Part shown: positions 16,622 through 27,941 of the stretch, piece by piece
Position numbering within the stretch: the first letter of the stretch is position 1
Layout: the number at the start of each line of letters is the position of its first letter
NCBI GenBank assembly: GCA_007988785.1
Contig: BJUU01000001.1
Location: 277,096 to 341,095, forward strand
Direction of reading: 5' to 3'
DNA from: Agrococcus baldri
Lineage (GTDB): Bacteria > Actinomycetota > Actinomycetes > Actinomycetales > Microbacteriaceae
DNA: 64,000 nt
Translations under genes and position numbers: made by a program
Notes under the pieces: model-generated
The model's database searches: none
Told to the model about the DNA's origin: nothing
What the model saw: the letters and a program-made list of their open reading frames with translations, nothing else

Positions 16622-18562
16622 TCAGATGCCGCGCTGGTCGTCGATGGCGTGATCGCTCTGCGCCTCGGACTGCGCCTTGGCCGGGTCGGCGAGGGCCGGC
16701 ACGTCGGCCTCCTGCGTCTCGTCGGAGGTGCGGGCGAGCACCTCGTGGCGCAGCTCGCGACGCGCGCGCTGCTTGTCGGGGTCGGGCACCGGGATGGCCG
16801 CGATGAGGCGCTGCGTGTACGGCTCCTTCGGCGCGCGCAGGATGGCGTCGCGCGATCCCTGCTCGACGATCTTGCCGCGGTGCATGACCGCGATGCGATC
16901 CGACATCAGGTCGACGACCGCGAGGTCGTGGCTGATGAACAGGCACGCGAAGCCCTGCTCCTGCTGCAGCTCGCGCAGCAGCTCGAGCACCGTCGCCTGC
17001 ACCGAGACGTCGAGCGCGCTCGTCGGCTCGTCGGCGACCAGCAGGTCGGGGCTCATCGACAGCGCGCGGGCGATGCCGACGCGCTGCTTCTGGCCGCCCG
17101 AGAGCTCGTGCGGGAAGCGGTTGCGGTAGGCCTTCGGCAGCCGCACGGCGTCGAGCAGCTCCTCGACGCGCTTGTCGAGGGCGGCGCCGCGGTGGATCCT
17201 CGCGAGGAACATCGGCTCGCCGATCGACTCGCCGATCGGCAGCCGCGGGTTCAGCGACGACGACGGATCCTGGAAGACGATGCCCACCTTGCGGTTGAGG
17301 CTGCGCGCGAGCTTGCGGTCGATGCTGGAGATGTCGATCCCCGCGACCTCGAGCCTGCCCTCCGCGATCGGCTGCAGGCCGATGGCGGCGCGGCCGATGG
17401 TCGACTTGCCGGAGCCCGACTCGCCCACCAGACCCAGGATCTCGCCGGCGTGGATCTGCAGCGAGACGCCGTCGACCGCCCGGAAGGTGCCGAGCTTGCC
17501 CTTCTTGCCGTACTCGATCGCGACCTCGTCGAGCACCAGCACGGGCTCGCCCGCGAACTGCGGCTCGGCGCTGCGCGCCTCCTCGGCGGCGCGTGCATTG
17601 GCCTCGACCCGGCGCTGCAGCTCGACGTCGTCGACCTGCTCGTCGGCCGCGAGCGCGAGCGCCGCGGTGAGGTCGATCTCGGAGGCGCCGTCGGCGCCCT
17701 CGCCCAGGCGCGGCACGGAGGAGAGCAGCATCTGGGTGTAGGCCTGCTTGGGAGCGGCGAAGATCTCGCGCACCGGACCCTGCTCGACGATGACGCCCTG
17801 CTCCATCACGACGACCCAGTCGGCCAGGTCGGCCACGACGCCCATGTCGTGCGTGATCAGCAGCACCGCGGAGCCCAGGCGGTCCTTCAGGTCGCGCATG
17901 AGCTCGAGGATCTCGGCCTGCACCGTGACGTCGAGCGCCGTGGTGGGCTCGTCGGCGATGAGCAGCTCGGGGTCGAGCGAGAGCGCCATGGCGATCATCG
18001 CTCGCTGGCGCTGGCCGCCGGAGAGCTGGTGCGGGTACGACTTGAACGCCTTCATCGCGTCGGGCAGCTCGACGAGGTCGAGCATCTCGAGCGCGCGCTG
18101 CTTGGCGGCGCTGGGCGCCAGGCCGCGGTGCAGGCGCAGGCCCTCCATGATCTGGAAGCCGACGGTGAAGACCGGGTTCAGCGCGGTCATGGGCTCCTGG
18201 AAGATCGCGGAGACGCGGTTGCCCCGCACCTCGCGCATCTCGCCGGCGCTGAGCCCGTAGAGCTCGTCGCCGCCCAGCTTGATCGAGCCGCTCACGCGGG
18301 CGTTCTTGGGCAGCAGGTCGAGGATCGCCATCGACGAGACGCTCTTGCCCGAGCCGGACTCGCCGACCACGGCGACGACCTCGCCCTTGCCGATCTCGTA
18401 CGAGACCTGCTTGGCGGCAGGCACCCAGTAGCCCTCGACGGCGAACGCGACGTTCAGGTCGGTGATCTGCAGTGCGGGCACGTCGCCCGCGCCGTGCTCG
18501 GTGGGCTCGGTCCGGCCCGCGGCCTCGTTGTCCTCGTGCGGCCCAGTGGTGTGGGAAGTCAT
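16622..18562 (-). CDS. peptide/nickel-type ABC transporter, fused double ATPase
   Basis: Two complete nucleotide-binding domains in one 646-residue chain, equivalent to a DppD-DppF fusion. The first domain has GESGSGKSVSSMAIL (about residues 70-84), QLSGGQRQRAMIAMAL and LLIADEPTTALDVT. The second repeats GESGSGKSTIGRAA, ELSGGQKQRVGIARAL and LLVADEPTSALDVS. A linker of roughly 70 acidic residues joins them, and the oligopeptide-transporter C-terminal motif (PKEPYTQRLIAAIPVPDP) is present, as it is after domain one. It would power the permeases encoded at 19272-21820. A GGAGGAGG ribosome site precedes the ATG. It is separated from those permease genes by an opposing gene, so it needs its own promoter. 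Confidence 0.92.
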   Translation of the reverse strand: MTSHTTGPHEDNEAAGRTEPTEHGAGDVPALQITDLNVAFAVEGYWVPAAKQVSYEIGKGEVVAVVGESGSGKSVSSMAILDLLPKNARVSGSIKLGGDELYGLSAGEMREVRGNRVSAIFQEPMTALNPVFTVGFQIMEGLRLHRGLAPSAAKQRALEMLDLVELPDAMKAFKSYPHQLSGGQRQRAMIAMALSLDPELLIADEPTTALDVTVQAEILELMRDLKDRLGSAVLLITHDMGVVADLADWVVVMEQGVIVEQGPVREIFAAPKQAYTQMLLSSVPRLGEGADGASEIDLTAALALAADEQVDDVELQRRVEANARAAEEARSAEPQFAGEPVLVLDEVAIEYGKKGKLGTFRAVDGVSLQIHAGEILGLVGESGSGKSTIGRAAIGLQPIAEGRLEVAGIDISSIDRKLARSLNRKVGIVFQDPSSSLNPRLPIGESIGEPMFLARIHRGAALDKRVEELLDAVRLPKAYRNRFPHELSGGQKQRVGIARALSMSPDLLVADEPTSALDVSVQATVLELLRELQQEQGFACLFISHDLAVVDLMSDRIAVMHRGKIVEQGSRDAILRAPKEPYTQRLIAAIPVPDPDKQRARRELRHEVLARTSDETQEADVPALADPAKAQSEAQSDHAIDDQRGI

Positions 18563-18621
18563 GCCGCCTCCTCCAGGGTGTCGGATGCGTCGCGCGCGGT
18601 GGCGCCTGCGACGATGAAGCT

Positions 18622-19236
18622 GTGAACGACGATCTTCGCCCCGTGACCGTGCATTCTCGTGTGAATCGGGGCGTGGCGATCGCCTGCTGGGCGCTGCTCG
18701 TGCTGCTCGGGGCGGTGCTCGCCCTGCAGTCCGAGCTGCGCGGTGTGGTGGCGACGGCGATCGTCGTCGCCTGGCTCAGCTACGCCGCGTACGTCGCGAT
18801 GTGGGCGCCGGCGCTCCTCGTCGACGACCGGGGATCCGAGATCCGCAACCCCATCCGCACGACCTTCGTGCCCTGGGATGCGCTCATCCACGTCGACACG
18901 AAGTACTCGCTGACGCTCTACACGCCCGGCAGGAGCTGGCCCGTCTGGTGCGCCCCGCAGGCGAGCGCGCTCGTCGCCCGCCGCAAGGCCAAGCGCATCC
19001 GCGAGGATCGCGACCCGCGCGACCCCCGCAATCCGCTCGACGCGGGCGTGCGGATCGGCGACCTGCCGGGCACCGAGTCGGGCGATGCCGCGGCCCTCGT
19101 GCGCGACCGCTGGGAGCGGTCGAAGCGCGGCGCCGACGCGGACGGCGTGCCGGTGCCGGTCACCCTGCACTGGGGCCGCGTGGCCGCGCTGATCGCGGGC
19201 CCGGTGCTCGCGGCGACCGTGCCGCTGCTGCTCTGA
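18622..19236 (+). CDS. two-helix membrane protein with a bacterial PH-like domain
   Basis: A 204-residue protein with two transmembrane segments near the N-terminus (about residues 13-31 and 35-56) and a third at the extreme C-terminus (about 186-204). Between the helices, residues 62-105 (LLVDDRGSEIRNPIRTTFVPW and the beta strands after it) read like the bacterial PH domain of small actinobacterial membrane proteins. The central part is a highly charged RK/D region. GTG 18622 is chosen from the frame and from GACGAT lying six bases upstream. Its function is unknown. Its position is odd: it lies on the plus strand between the minus-strand permease and ATPase genes of the peptide importer. Confidence 0.7.
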   Translation: MNDDLRPVTVHSRVNRGVAIACWALLVLLGAVLALQSELRGVVATAIVVAWLSYAAYVAMWAPALLVDDRGSEIRNPIRTTFVPWDALIHVDTKYSLTLYTPGRSWPVWCAPQASALVARRKAKRIREDRDPRDPRNPLDAGVRIGDLPGTESGDAAALVRDRWERSKRGADADGVPVPVTLHWGRVAALIAGPVLAATVPLLL

Positions 19237-19271
19237 CACCGGCGCGAACCGCGCCAGCGGCTGGCTTCCGG

Positions 19272-20282
19272 TCACGCCCGCTGCTCCACGTTCTCGGGCA
19301 GCTCCTTCGTGCGACGCACCGAGAAGCGCTTCTGGCGCGGGTCGAAGGCATCGCGCAGGCCGTCGCCGATGAAGTTGATCAGCAGCGCGGGCGTGACGAT
19401 GAAGAACGCCGGGAACCAGAACAGCCACGGCCGGGTCGCGAAGGCCGACTGGTTGTCGGAGACCAGCAGGCCCAGCGACGACTCGGGTGCGCGGATGCCG
19501 TAGCCGAGGTAGCTGAGCGCCGTCTCGAGCAGGATCGCCGCGGCCGCGATGAGCGATGCGGCCACGATCACGACGCCCATGGCGTTCGGCAGGATGTGCT
19601 TGAAGATGATGCGCGCGTCGCTCGCCCCCGCGACCCGTGCCGCCTCGACGAACTCGCGCTCGCGCAGCGACAGGAACTCGGCGCGCACGAGTCGCGCGAT
19701 GCCCATCCAGGCCACGAGCCCGAGGCAGATGGCGAGGAACTGCACGCCCAGGCCGCCGGTCATGCGTCCGACGACGGCGCCGACGACGATCGTCGGGATG
19801 ACGATGAACACGTCGGTGATGCGCATGAGGATCGCGTCGACCCAGCCGCGGTAGTAGCCCGCGATCGCGCCCACGACGGTGCCGAGCACCGTGGCGACGC
19901 CTGCGAGCAGCACGATCACGACGAACGAGTTCTGCACGCCGCGCATGGTGGCGGCGAAGTAGTCGATGCCGATGCGCGTCTGCCCGAAGGGGTGCTCGCC
20001 GAGGGTGATGCCTGCGCCGCCGAGCCACTCTGGGATGACCGAGAGCGTCGGTCGCCCCGAGTCGACGAGCGGCAGCGGGTTGCGGTAGTCGAGCGGCCAC
20101 CAGCCCGGGATCGGGCCGAGCCCGATCGCCGAGATGGAGAACGCGAAGATCGCGATCAGCAGCACGAGCGAGACCATCGAGGTCTTGTTGCGCACGAAGC
20201 GCTTCAGGATCAGGCTGCTCTGGCTCTCGCCGACCGCGCCCTCGCCGGTGGTCTTCGCGCTTTCGGTGGTGGAGTTCGTCAC
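19272..20282 (-). CDS. peptide ABC transporter permease, DppC-like
   Basis: Inner-membrane permease of a peptide/nickel-type ABC importer, 336 residues. After a hydrophilic N-terminus the first helix starts near residue 40 (SMVSLVLLIAIFAFSISAI). The EAA loop that docks on the ATPase reads EFVEAARVAGASDARIIFKHILPN, with the conserved EAA...G. LSYLGYGIRAPESSLG is the conserved DppC end block. The C-terminal tail after the last helix is DAFDPRQKR, typical for the family. The GTG start overlaps the DppB stop as GTGA, so the two are coupled. Confidence 0.92.
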   Translation of the reverse strand: MTNSTTESAKTTGEGAVGESQSSLILKRFVRNKTSMVSLVLLIAIFAFSISAIGLGPIPGWWPLDYRNPLPLVDSGRPTLSVIPEWLGGAGITLGEHPFGQTRIGIDYFAATMRGVQNSFVVIVLLAGVATVLGTVVGAIAGYYRGWVDAILMRITDVFIVIPTIVVGAVVGRMTGGLGVQFLAICLGLVAWMGIARLVRAEFLSLREREFVEAARVAGASDARIIFKHILPNAMGVVIVAASLIAAAAILLETALSYLGYGIRAPESSLGLLVSDNQSAFATRPWLFWFPAFFIVTPALLINFIGDGLRDAFDPRQKRFSVRRTKELPENVEQRA

Positions 20283-21820
20283 TTGACCCTCACTCTCGGA
20301 TCGAGGAGCGCGTAGCTCAGGTCTGCCAGGAAGTTGAACAGGATGGCGGTGATCGCGATCACGAGGAAGTAGCCCATGATCGGATTCACATCGACCCTGC
20401 CGAGGGATGCGTTGAACAGCGCACCCATGCCGCTGATCGCGAACACGCGCTCGGTGATGAGCGCCCCTCCCAGCAGCACGCCGATGTCGGCGGCCACGAT
20501 CGTGGTGATGGGGATGAGCATGTTGCGGAACGCGTGCCGCGTGACGACGACGCGCTCCGAGAGGCCCTTCGCCCGCGCAGTGCGGATGTAGTCCTGGTTC
20601 ATGACCTCGAGCAGCCCCGCCCGCGCGTAGCGGGTGTAGCCGGCGAACGAGATGAGGGTGAGCGAGATGGTCGGCAGCAGGAAGTGCGTGAAGGTGTCGA
20701 GCCCCATGAGCCACATGTCGCCCGTGAGGCCGACCGTCTGCTCGCCCACCGTCGCGATCGGGCGGTTGTTGATGCGCGGGCTCGCCAGGTAGGCCGGCCA
20801 TGCCTGCAGGAAGCGGTCGGCGATCACGAGCAGCGACGACAGGAAGCCGACGAGCATCGTGACGCGGATCACCTGGCCCCGATCGGGCCCGCCGATCAGC
20901 CAGCCGATCACGAAGCAGGCCGCGAGCGTCGCGAGGCCGAGGATGCCGATCGTCCAGATGGTGGAGACGGCGAACAGCCCCTGCAGCACGAAGTACGACA
21001 CGTACGCGAGCACGCCCGCGACGCCGGCGCCGATGAGCGCGCGGCGGTTGCCGAAGCCGGAGACGACCGCGGTGACGCCGGCGACGATGCCGGCGATCAG
21101 CAGCGCGAGACCGATGGCGCCGAGGCCGGGCCGCTGGAACCAGTCGACCGCGTCGAGGTAGTACAGCATGCCGAAGGTGGCGGCGGCCGAGATCGCGAAC
21201 GCGATCACGCGGTTGCGCGTCGAGCCAGCGACGAGCGCCTGCATGATGACCGCGATCACGAGCGCGATCACCGCCGTGGCGACGAAGCCGATCTCGGAGT
21301 CGCCGCTCGAGAGCCAGTTGTTGAAGTCGATCGCGACGAACTCCTTCAGCAGCACCGCGGCCAGGAACGACGGCAGCGAGTAGAGGAAGAAGCTGACGAA
21401 GGTCATGCCGAGGTCGAACGCCGAGTACTGGCGCAGGGCCGAGACGATGCCCGTGATGACGCCGAAGATGATCGCGAGGATGGTCGATGCCGACACGAGC
21501 CTCACCGTCGAGGCGGCGGCGTTCGGCAGCAGCGCGGTCACTGCGGTGTAGTTCAGGTCGGTGCCGAGGTCGCAGGTCGCGAACGGCACGATGCAGCCGG
21601 CGGCGCCGGCGGCCCAGCCGAACCAGCGCAGCGGCGGCGGCACGTCGAGGCTCAGTCGCTCGATGCGCTGGCCGATGAGCTGTTGGGCGTTGGGGGCGTT
21701 CGACGCCTGCAGATCCTGCAGCGGATTGCCCGAGTAGGCGGTCAGGACGTACATGATGAACGACGCCACGACGAGGGTGAGGATGGAGGCAAGGATGCGC
21801 CTCACGATGAAGCTGAGCAC
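20279..21820 (-). CDS. peptide ABC transporter permease, DppB-like, with extra membrane segment
   Basis: Starts with the family N-terminus (MLSFIVRRILASILTLVVAS) and ends with the docking loop GLLEVMNQDYIRTARAKGLSE and the block ADIGVLLGGALITERVFAISG. It therefore pairs with the DppC-like subunit. At 513 residues it is about 170-190 longer than usual. The excess lies between residues about 200 and 345 and consists of four to five additional hydrophobic helices plus a periplasmic-type loop with an RINNRPIATVGEQ stretch, placed before the standard DTFTHFLLPTISLTL segment. Long DppB forms occur in actinobacteria as far as I recall, so this is more likely a lineage trait than an error; the reading frame is clean. 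Confidence 0.9.
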   Translation of the reverse strand: MLSFIVRRILASILTLVVASFIMYVLTAYSGNPLQDLQASNAPNAQQLIGQRIERLSLDVPPPLRWFGWAAGAAGCIVPFATCDLGTDLNYTAVTALLPNAAASTVRLVSASTILAIIFGVITGIVSALRQYSAFDLGMTFVSFFLYSLPSFLAAVLLKEFVAIDFNNWLSSGDSEIGFVATAVIALVIAVIMQALVAGSTRNRVIAFAISAAATFGMLYYLDAVDWFQRPGLGAIGLALLIAGIVAGVTAVVSGFGNRRALIGAGVAGVLAYVSYFVLQGLFAVSTIWTIGILGLATLAACFVIGWLIGGPDRGQVIRVTMLVGFLSSLLVIADRFLQAWPAYLASPRINNRPIATVGEQTVGLTGDMWLMGLDTFTHFLLPTISLTLISFAGYTRYARAGLLEVMNQDYIRTARAKGLSERVVVTRHAFRNMLIPITTIVAADIGVLLGGALITERVFAISGMGALFNASLGRVDVNPIMGYFLVIAITAILFNFLADLSYALLDPRVRVK

Positions 21821-21887
21821 GGCTCGATTTGCTCCGATTCAGTCGGAGATCGCGCGGATCGCGCGCGGTCGGTGACGGACACGGGTT

Positions 21888-21928
21888 GGCCGTGGCCGCC
21901 GAGACCTGAGGTCCCGACGGCCACGGCC
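21888..21928 (-). other. intergenic hairpin between binding-protein and permease genes
   Basis: GGCCGTGGCCG (21888-21898) pairs perfectly with CGGCCACGGCC (21918-21928), and the loop holds a second small palindrome GACC-TGA-GGTC. It lies in the 143-base gap between the binding-protein stop and the DppB start. This is a typical site for a partial terminator or 3' stabilising structure that makes more binding protein than permease. Confidence 0.65.
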
Positions 21929-21963
21929 GGATGACACTAGCTGGGAATCATACCCGTCGGCGA

Positions 21964-23778
21964 TCAGCCGGCGAGCGTCCACTCCCAGGTGTTCCAGATG
22001 GCGCCCGTCTGGCCGCCGTTGTAGACCACGCCGTCGACGGCGCCGTTGGTCGCGACCAGACCGGGGGTCTGGAACAGCGGCAGGCCGTAGAAGTCCTCAC
22101 GCGAGAGACGATCGATCTCGATCATGATCTCGGTGATGCGCTCCTCGTCGCCGATCGTGACCTGCGACTCGTCGGCCAGGGCGTCCACCTCGGGGTTGGA
22201 GTAGCCGTTGTAGTTGCCACCGCCACCGGTCTGCCAGATCTGCGGCAGGCTCGCGTAGCCGACGCCCGGCGAGATCCAGCCGAAGATGGAGGCGTCGTAG
22301 CCGCCGCTGCCGAGCAGGCTCGACCAGTCGGGCGAACCGGCGTCCTCGACGTTGAACCCGGCCTCGGCCGCGCTCGCCTGGATCAGCTGGAACGCGTCGA
22401 CGCGGTTCGGGTTCGCCGTGTTGTAGAGGATGCTGACCGTCGGCGTGGCGCCGGCGAGCAGCTCGGTGGCGCGCTCGATGTCGGGCTCGGCGAAGTCGCT
22501 GTAGCCGTTCGCGGCGACCGCGTCCTCGTACTGCGGCTGGTTCGCGACGAACTGCTGCGAGTTGAGCACCTCGGCCTCGGGGTCGACCGGGGTGACGATC
22601 GACTCGAGGATCTGCTGGCGCGGGATGGTCAGCAGGAACGCCTCGCGCACGGCCGGGTCGGAGAACACCTCGGAGTTCATCGTGAGGTCGAGGTGGTCGT
22701 AGGAGAGCTGCGCGCCCTGGATCAGTGTGCCGCCGAACGCCTCGATCGCCGAGACCGTGTCAGCCGAGGGCTGCGGCTCGATCACGTGGACCTCGCCGTT
22801 CTGGAGAGCGGTGATCTGCGCGTTCGGGTCGCCGATGAAGCGGATGATGAGCTCGTCGAACGACGGCTGCATCTCGCCCCGCCACTCGGGGTTCGGCTCG
22901 AAGGAGATGAACCCGCCGTCGTCGGCCTGGAAGTCCTTCGGGACCCACATGCCGGCGCTCACGAGCAGGCCCTCGTCCTCGGGCATCGCGGTGATGTTGT
23001 AGCCCGTGTTCCAGAGCTCGGCGAGCGCCGTGAGCTGCTCGTTGGGCTCAGCCGGAGCCGCAGGGTCACCCGCGGGGGTCTCCTCGAGGAACGTGGCGAG
23101 CTCCTCGGCCGAGCCGAAGCCGGCGTGCTCAGCGAACACGTGGGCGGGCTTGGTGATGAGGTTGACGAGGTTCCAGTCGACGAAGGGCTCGCCGTAGGTG
23201 AGCGTCAGCGTGCCGGCCTCGGCGTCGATCTCCGGGAACTCCGTGGTGTCGAGACCCGAGGTCGAGCCCGCGAGCTGGAAGTACACGTTGCCCTCGGTGA
23301 CCTCACCGGTCGCCTCGTCGAAGGTGGCGTCGTCGTAGTAGCCCGACTGGATCGCCCACGACAGCAGCAGGTCGTTGGTCGTCATCGGGGTGCCGTCGGA
23401 CCACACGGCCTCGGGGTCGAGCGTGTAGGTGACGACCAGCGGGTCCTCGCTCACGAGCTCGACGGTGCCGTTCGTCTCGTCGGGCACCACGTTGAACTCG
23501 GGGTCGACGTAGAAGAACGAGCCCGGGCCCGTGCCCATGCCCATCAGGTAGTCGACCATGCCGTTGGTGTTCAGGTTGGTGTCCGGCGTCGACGAGTTCA
23601 GCGCCGTCGCCGCGTTGGTCTGCGCGACGCTGATCGTGCCGCCGGTGGTGCCCTCGGTGTCGCCGGACTCTCCGGTCTCGGGGGTGCTCGTGGTGCAGCC
23701 CGCGAGCGCGACCATCGCGGCAGTGCCGATGGCCAGCCCGGCGAGCGCGCGACCGCGACGCCTCATCATGTGTGTCAC
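21964..23778 (-). CDS. peptide ABC transporter substrate-binding lipoprotein
   Basis: Family 5 extracellular solute-binding protein of 604 residues, anchored outside the membrane. The signal peptide has a basic start (MMRRRGRALAGLAIGTAAMV) and the lipobox LAGC at about residue 25-28, followed by an acidic Ser/Thr/Gly linker. The mature part shows the DppA/OppA-like pattern: LVVTYTLDPEAVWSDGTPMT (the conserved WSDG block), FGGTLIQGAQLSYDHLDLT and DPAVREAFLLTIPRQQIL. GTG 23778 is used because AGGAGG lies eight bases upstream; the in-frame ATGs are too far from it. It would deliver peptides or another oligomeric nutrient to the downstream permeases. Confidence 0.93.
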   Translation of the reverse strand: MTHMMRRRGRALAGLAIGTAAMVALAGCTTSTPETGESGDTEGTTGGTISVAQTNAATALNSSTPDTNLNTNGMVDYLMGMGTGPGSFFYVDPEFNVVPDETNGTVELVSEDPLVVTYTLDPEAVWSDGTPMTTNDLLLSWAIQSGYYDDATFDEATGEVTEGNVYFQLAGSTSGLDTTEFPEIDAEAGTLTLTYGEPFVDWNLVNLITKPAHVFAEHAGFGSAEELATFLEETPAGDPAAPAEPNEQLTALAELWNTGYNITAMPEDEGLLVSAGMWVPKDFQADDGGFISFEPNPEWRGEMQPSFDELIIRFIGDPNAQITALQNGEVHVIEPQPSADTVSAIEAFGGTLIQGAQLSYDHLDLTMNSEVFSDPAVREAFLLTIPRQQILESIVTPVDPEAEVLNSQQFVANQPQYEDAVAANGYSDFAEPDIERATELLAGATPTVSILYNTANPNRVDAFQLIQASAAEAGFNVEDAGSPDWSSLLGSGGYDASIFGWISPGVGYASLPQIWQTGGGGNYNGYSNPEVDALADESQVTIGDEERITEIMIEIDRLSREDFYGLPLFQTPGLVATNGAVDGVVYNGGQTGAIWNTWEWTLAG

Positions 23779-23845
23779 TGGTGTTTCCTCCTGTGCAAGG
23801 TGAGCGCACGGCCGCAAGAGCCGCAGTGCTCGTTGAGATACGGGC

Positions 23846-23851
23846 AGTCTA
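23846..23851 (-). promoter_or_regulatory. -10 box of the peptide transporter operon
   Basis: TAGACT on the minus strand, about 68 bases before the binding-protein start, giving a leader of about 60 bases that ends in a strong ribosome site. No convincing -35 is seen at 16-18 bases. Confidence 0.45.
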
Positions 23852-23933
23852 TGCACGCCGAAAGCGCGCGATCGGCCTGGTGACTCGATCGTTACCAAGT
23901 TGGTGCTTGCGCGACGCTGAGCCTGGCTGGCCG

Positions 23934-23939
23934 TAGCGT
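23934..23939 (+). promoter_or_regulatory. -10 box of the CPBP gene, leaderless spacing
   Basis: TAGCGT followed by six bases and GTG 23946. Confidence 0.5.
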
Positions 23940-23945
23940 TGAGGG

Positions 23946-24727
23946 GTGTCTGCCATCCTGTCCGCCGAGCACCGCCCGGCATCGCGACGCCGGCTCGTCG
24001 CGGAGATCGCCCTGGTGCTGCTGCTCTCGCTCGGCGCCAGCGCGCTGTGGTCGGTGCTGCAGTTCGTCGACCTGAACACCCGCGAGGCGCCCATCGGCGA
24101 GCAGCAGGTGGCGCTCAACCCCACCCGCTCGGATCGCGCCTGGCTCGACCTGCTCTACCAGCTGACAGGCGTCTTCCTCGACCTGGTGCCCGTGGCGCTC
24201 GTCATCTGGCTGCTGTGGCGCGCCCGGCGGCCCCACCTGGGCGCCCTCGGTGTCGACTTCACCCGCCCGTGGCGCGACGGCGCATCCGGCACCGCCCTCG
24301 TGCTCGTCATCGGCGTGCCGGGGCTCGCGCTGTACTTCGCCGGCCGGGCCATGGGGCTCACCGTCGACGTCGTGCCCTCACCGCTCGACGCGCAATGGTT
24401 CACGGTGCCCGTGCTGCTGCTCTCGGCCCTGCGCGCCGGCCTCACCGAGGAGGTGATCGTGATCGGCTACCTCTTCGAGCGGCTGCGGCGGCTCGGCTGG
24501 GGCACCTGGCAGATCATCGTCTCTGCGGCGCTGCTGCGCGGCGTCTACCACCTCTACCAGGGCGTGCCGGCGATGATCGGCAACATCGCGATGGGCCTGC
24601 TGTTCGGCTGGCTCTACGCGCGCACCGGCAGGCTGCTGCCGCTCATCGTCGCGCACACGCTCATCGACGTCGCCGTCTTCATCGGCTACCCGTGGGCGTA
24701 CGCGAGCTTCCCGGGGCTGTTCGGGTC

Positions 24728-24731
<4 letters not shown>
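23946..24731 (+). CDS. CPBP family intramembrane protease-like protein
   Basis: A membrane protein of 261 residues with about seven helices, in the CPBP/Abi (CAAX protease and bacteriocin-processing) family. Motif 1 is [14 protein letters not shown] (about residues 167-180), where the usual EExxxR has Ile in place of Arg. Motif 2 is RGVYHLYQG, with the conserved His, and motif 3 is [14 protein letters not shown], with His and Asp. The glutamates and histidines that bind the catalytic metal are kept, so it may be active; many actinobacterial members share this Arg change. The GTG start fits the leaderless -10 at 23934. Its stop codon overlaps the gcvP stop in the palindrome CTAG. Confidence 0.85.
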
Positions 24732-27579
<2,848 letters not shown>

Positions 27580-27580
<1 letters not shown>

Positions 27581-27939
27581 CAGGCGGTGAGCTCTCGGTA
27601 CGCGGCCTCGTCGAGCAGCTCGGGCTGCTCGCTGAAGCGCAGCCTCACGAGCCAGCCGGCGCCCTCGGCGCCCGAGTTCACGAGCGTCGGGTCGCCCGCG
27701 ACCTCGTCGTTGACCTCGACCACCTCGCCCGCCGCGGGCGCGATGAGCTCGCCGACCGACTTCGTCGACTCGATCTCGCCCAGCGACTCGCCGGCGGCGA
27801 AGGTGCGGCCGACGCCCGGCAGCTCGACGTAGACCACGTCGCCGAGCTGCGCCTGGGCGTAGTCGGTGATGCCGACCGTGGCGATGTCGCCCTCGGTGCG
27901 GATCCACTCGTGGTCCTTGGTGTACTGGGTCTCGCTCAT
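27580..27939 (-). CDS. gcvH: glycine cleavage system H protein
   Basis: Small lipoyl carrier protein of 119 residues that shuttles the aminomethyl group from GcvP to GcvT. The lipoylation site is [12 protein letters not shown], with Lys at about residue 61. [20 protein letters not shown] at the N-terminus and GWLVRLRFS near the end are family hallmarks. The ATG is two bases after the gcvT stop, and the stop codon overlaps the gcvP start, so all three proteins are coupled. Confidence 0.97.
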
Positions 27940-27941
27940 GA

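Noticed and set aside
16622..18562. The fused ATPase as an ABC-F protein.
   Set aside because: It has the oligopeptide C-terminal motif after each domain and QLSGGQRQR-type signatures typical of importers, and lies beside matching permeases.
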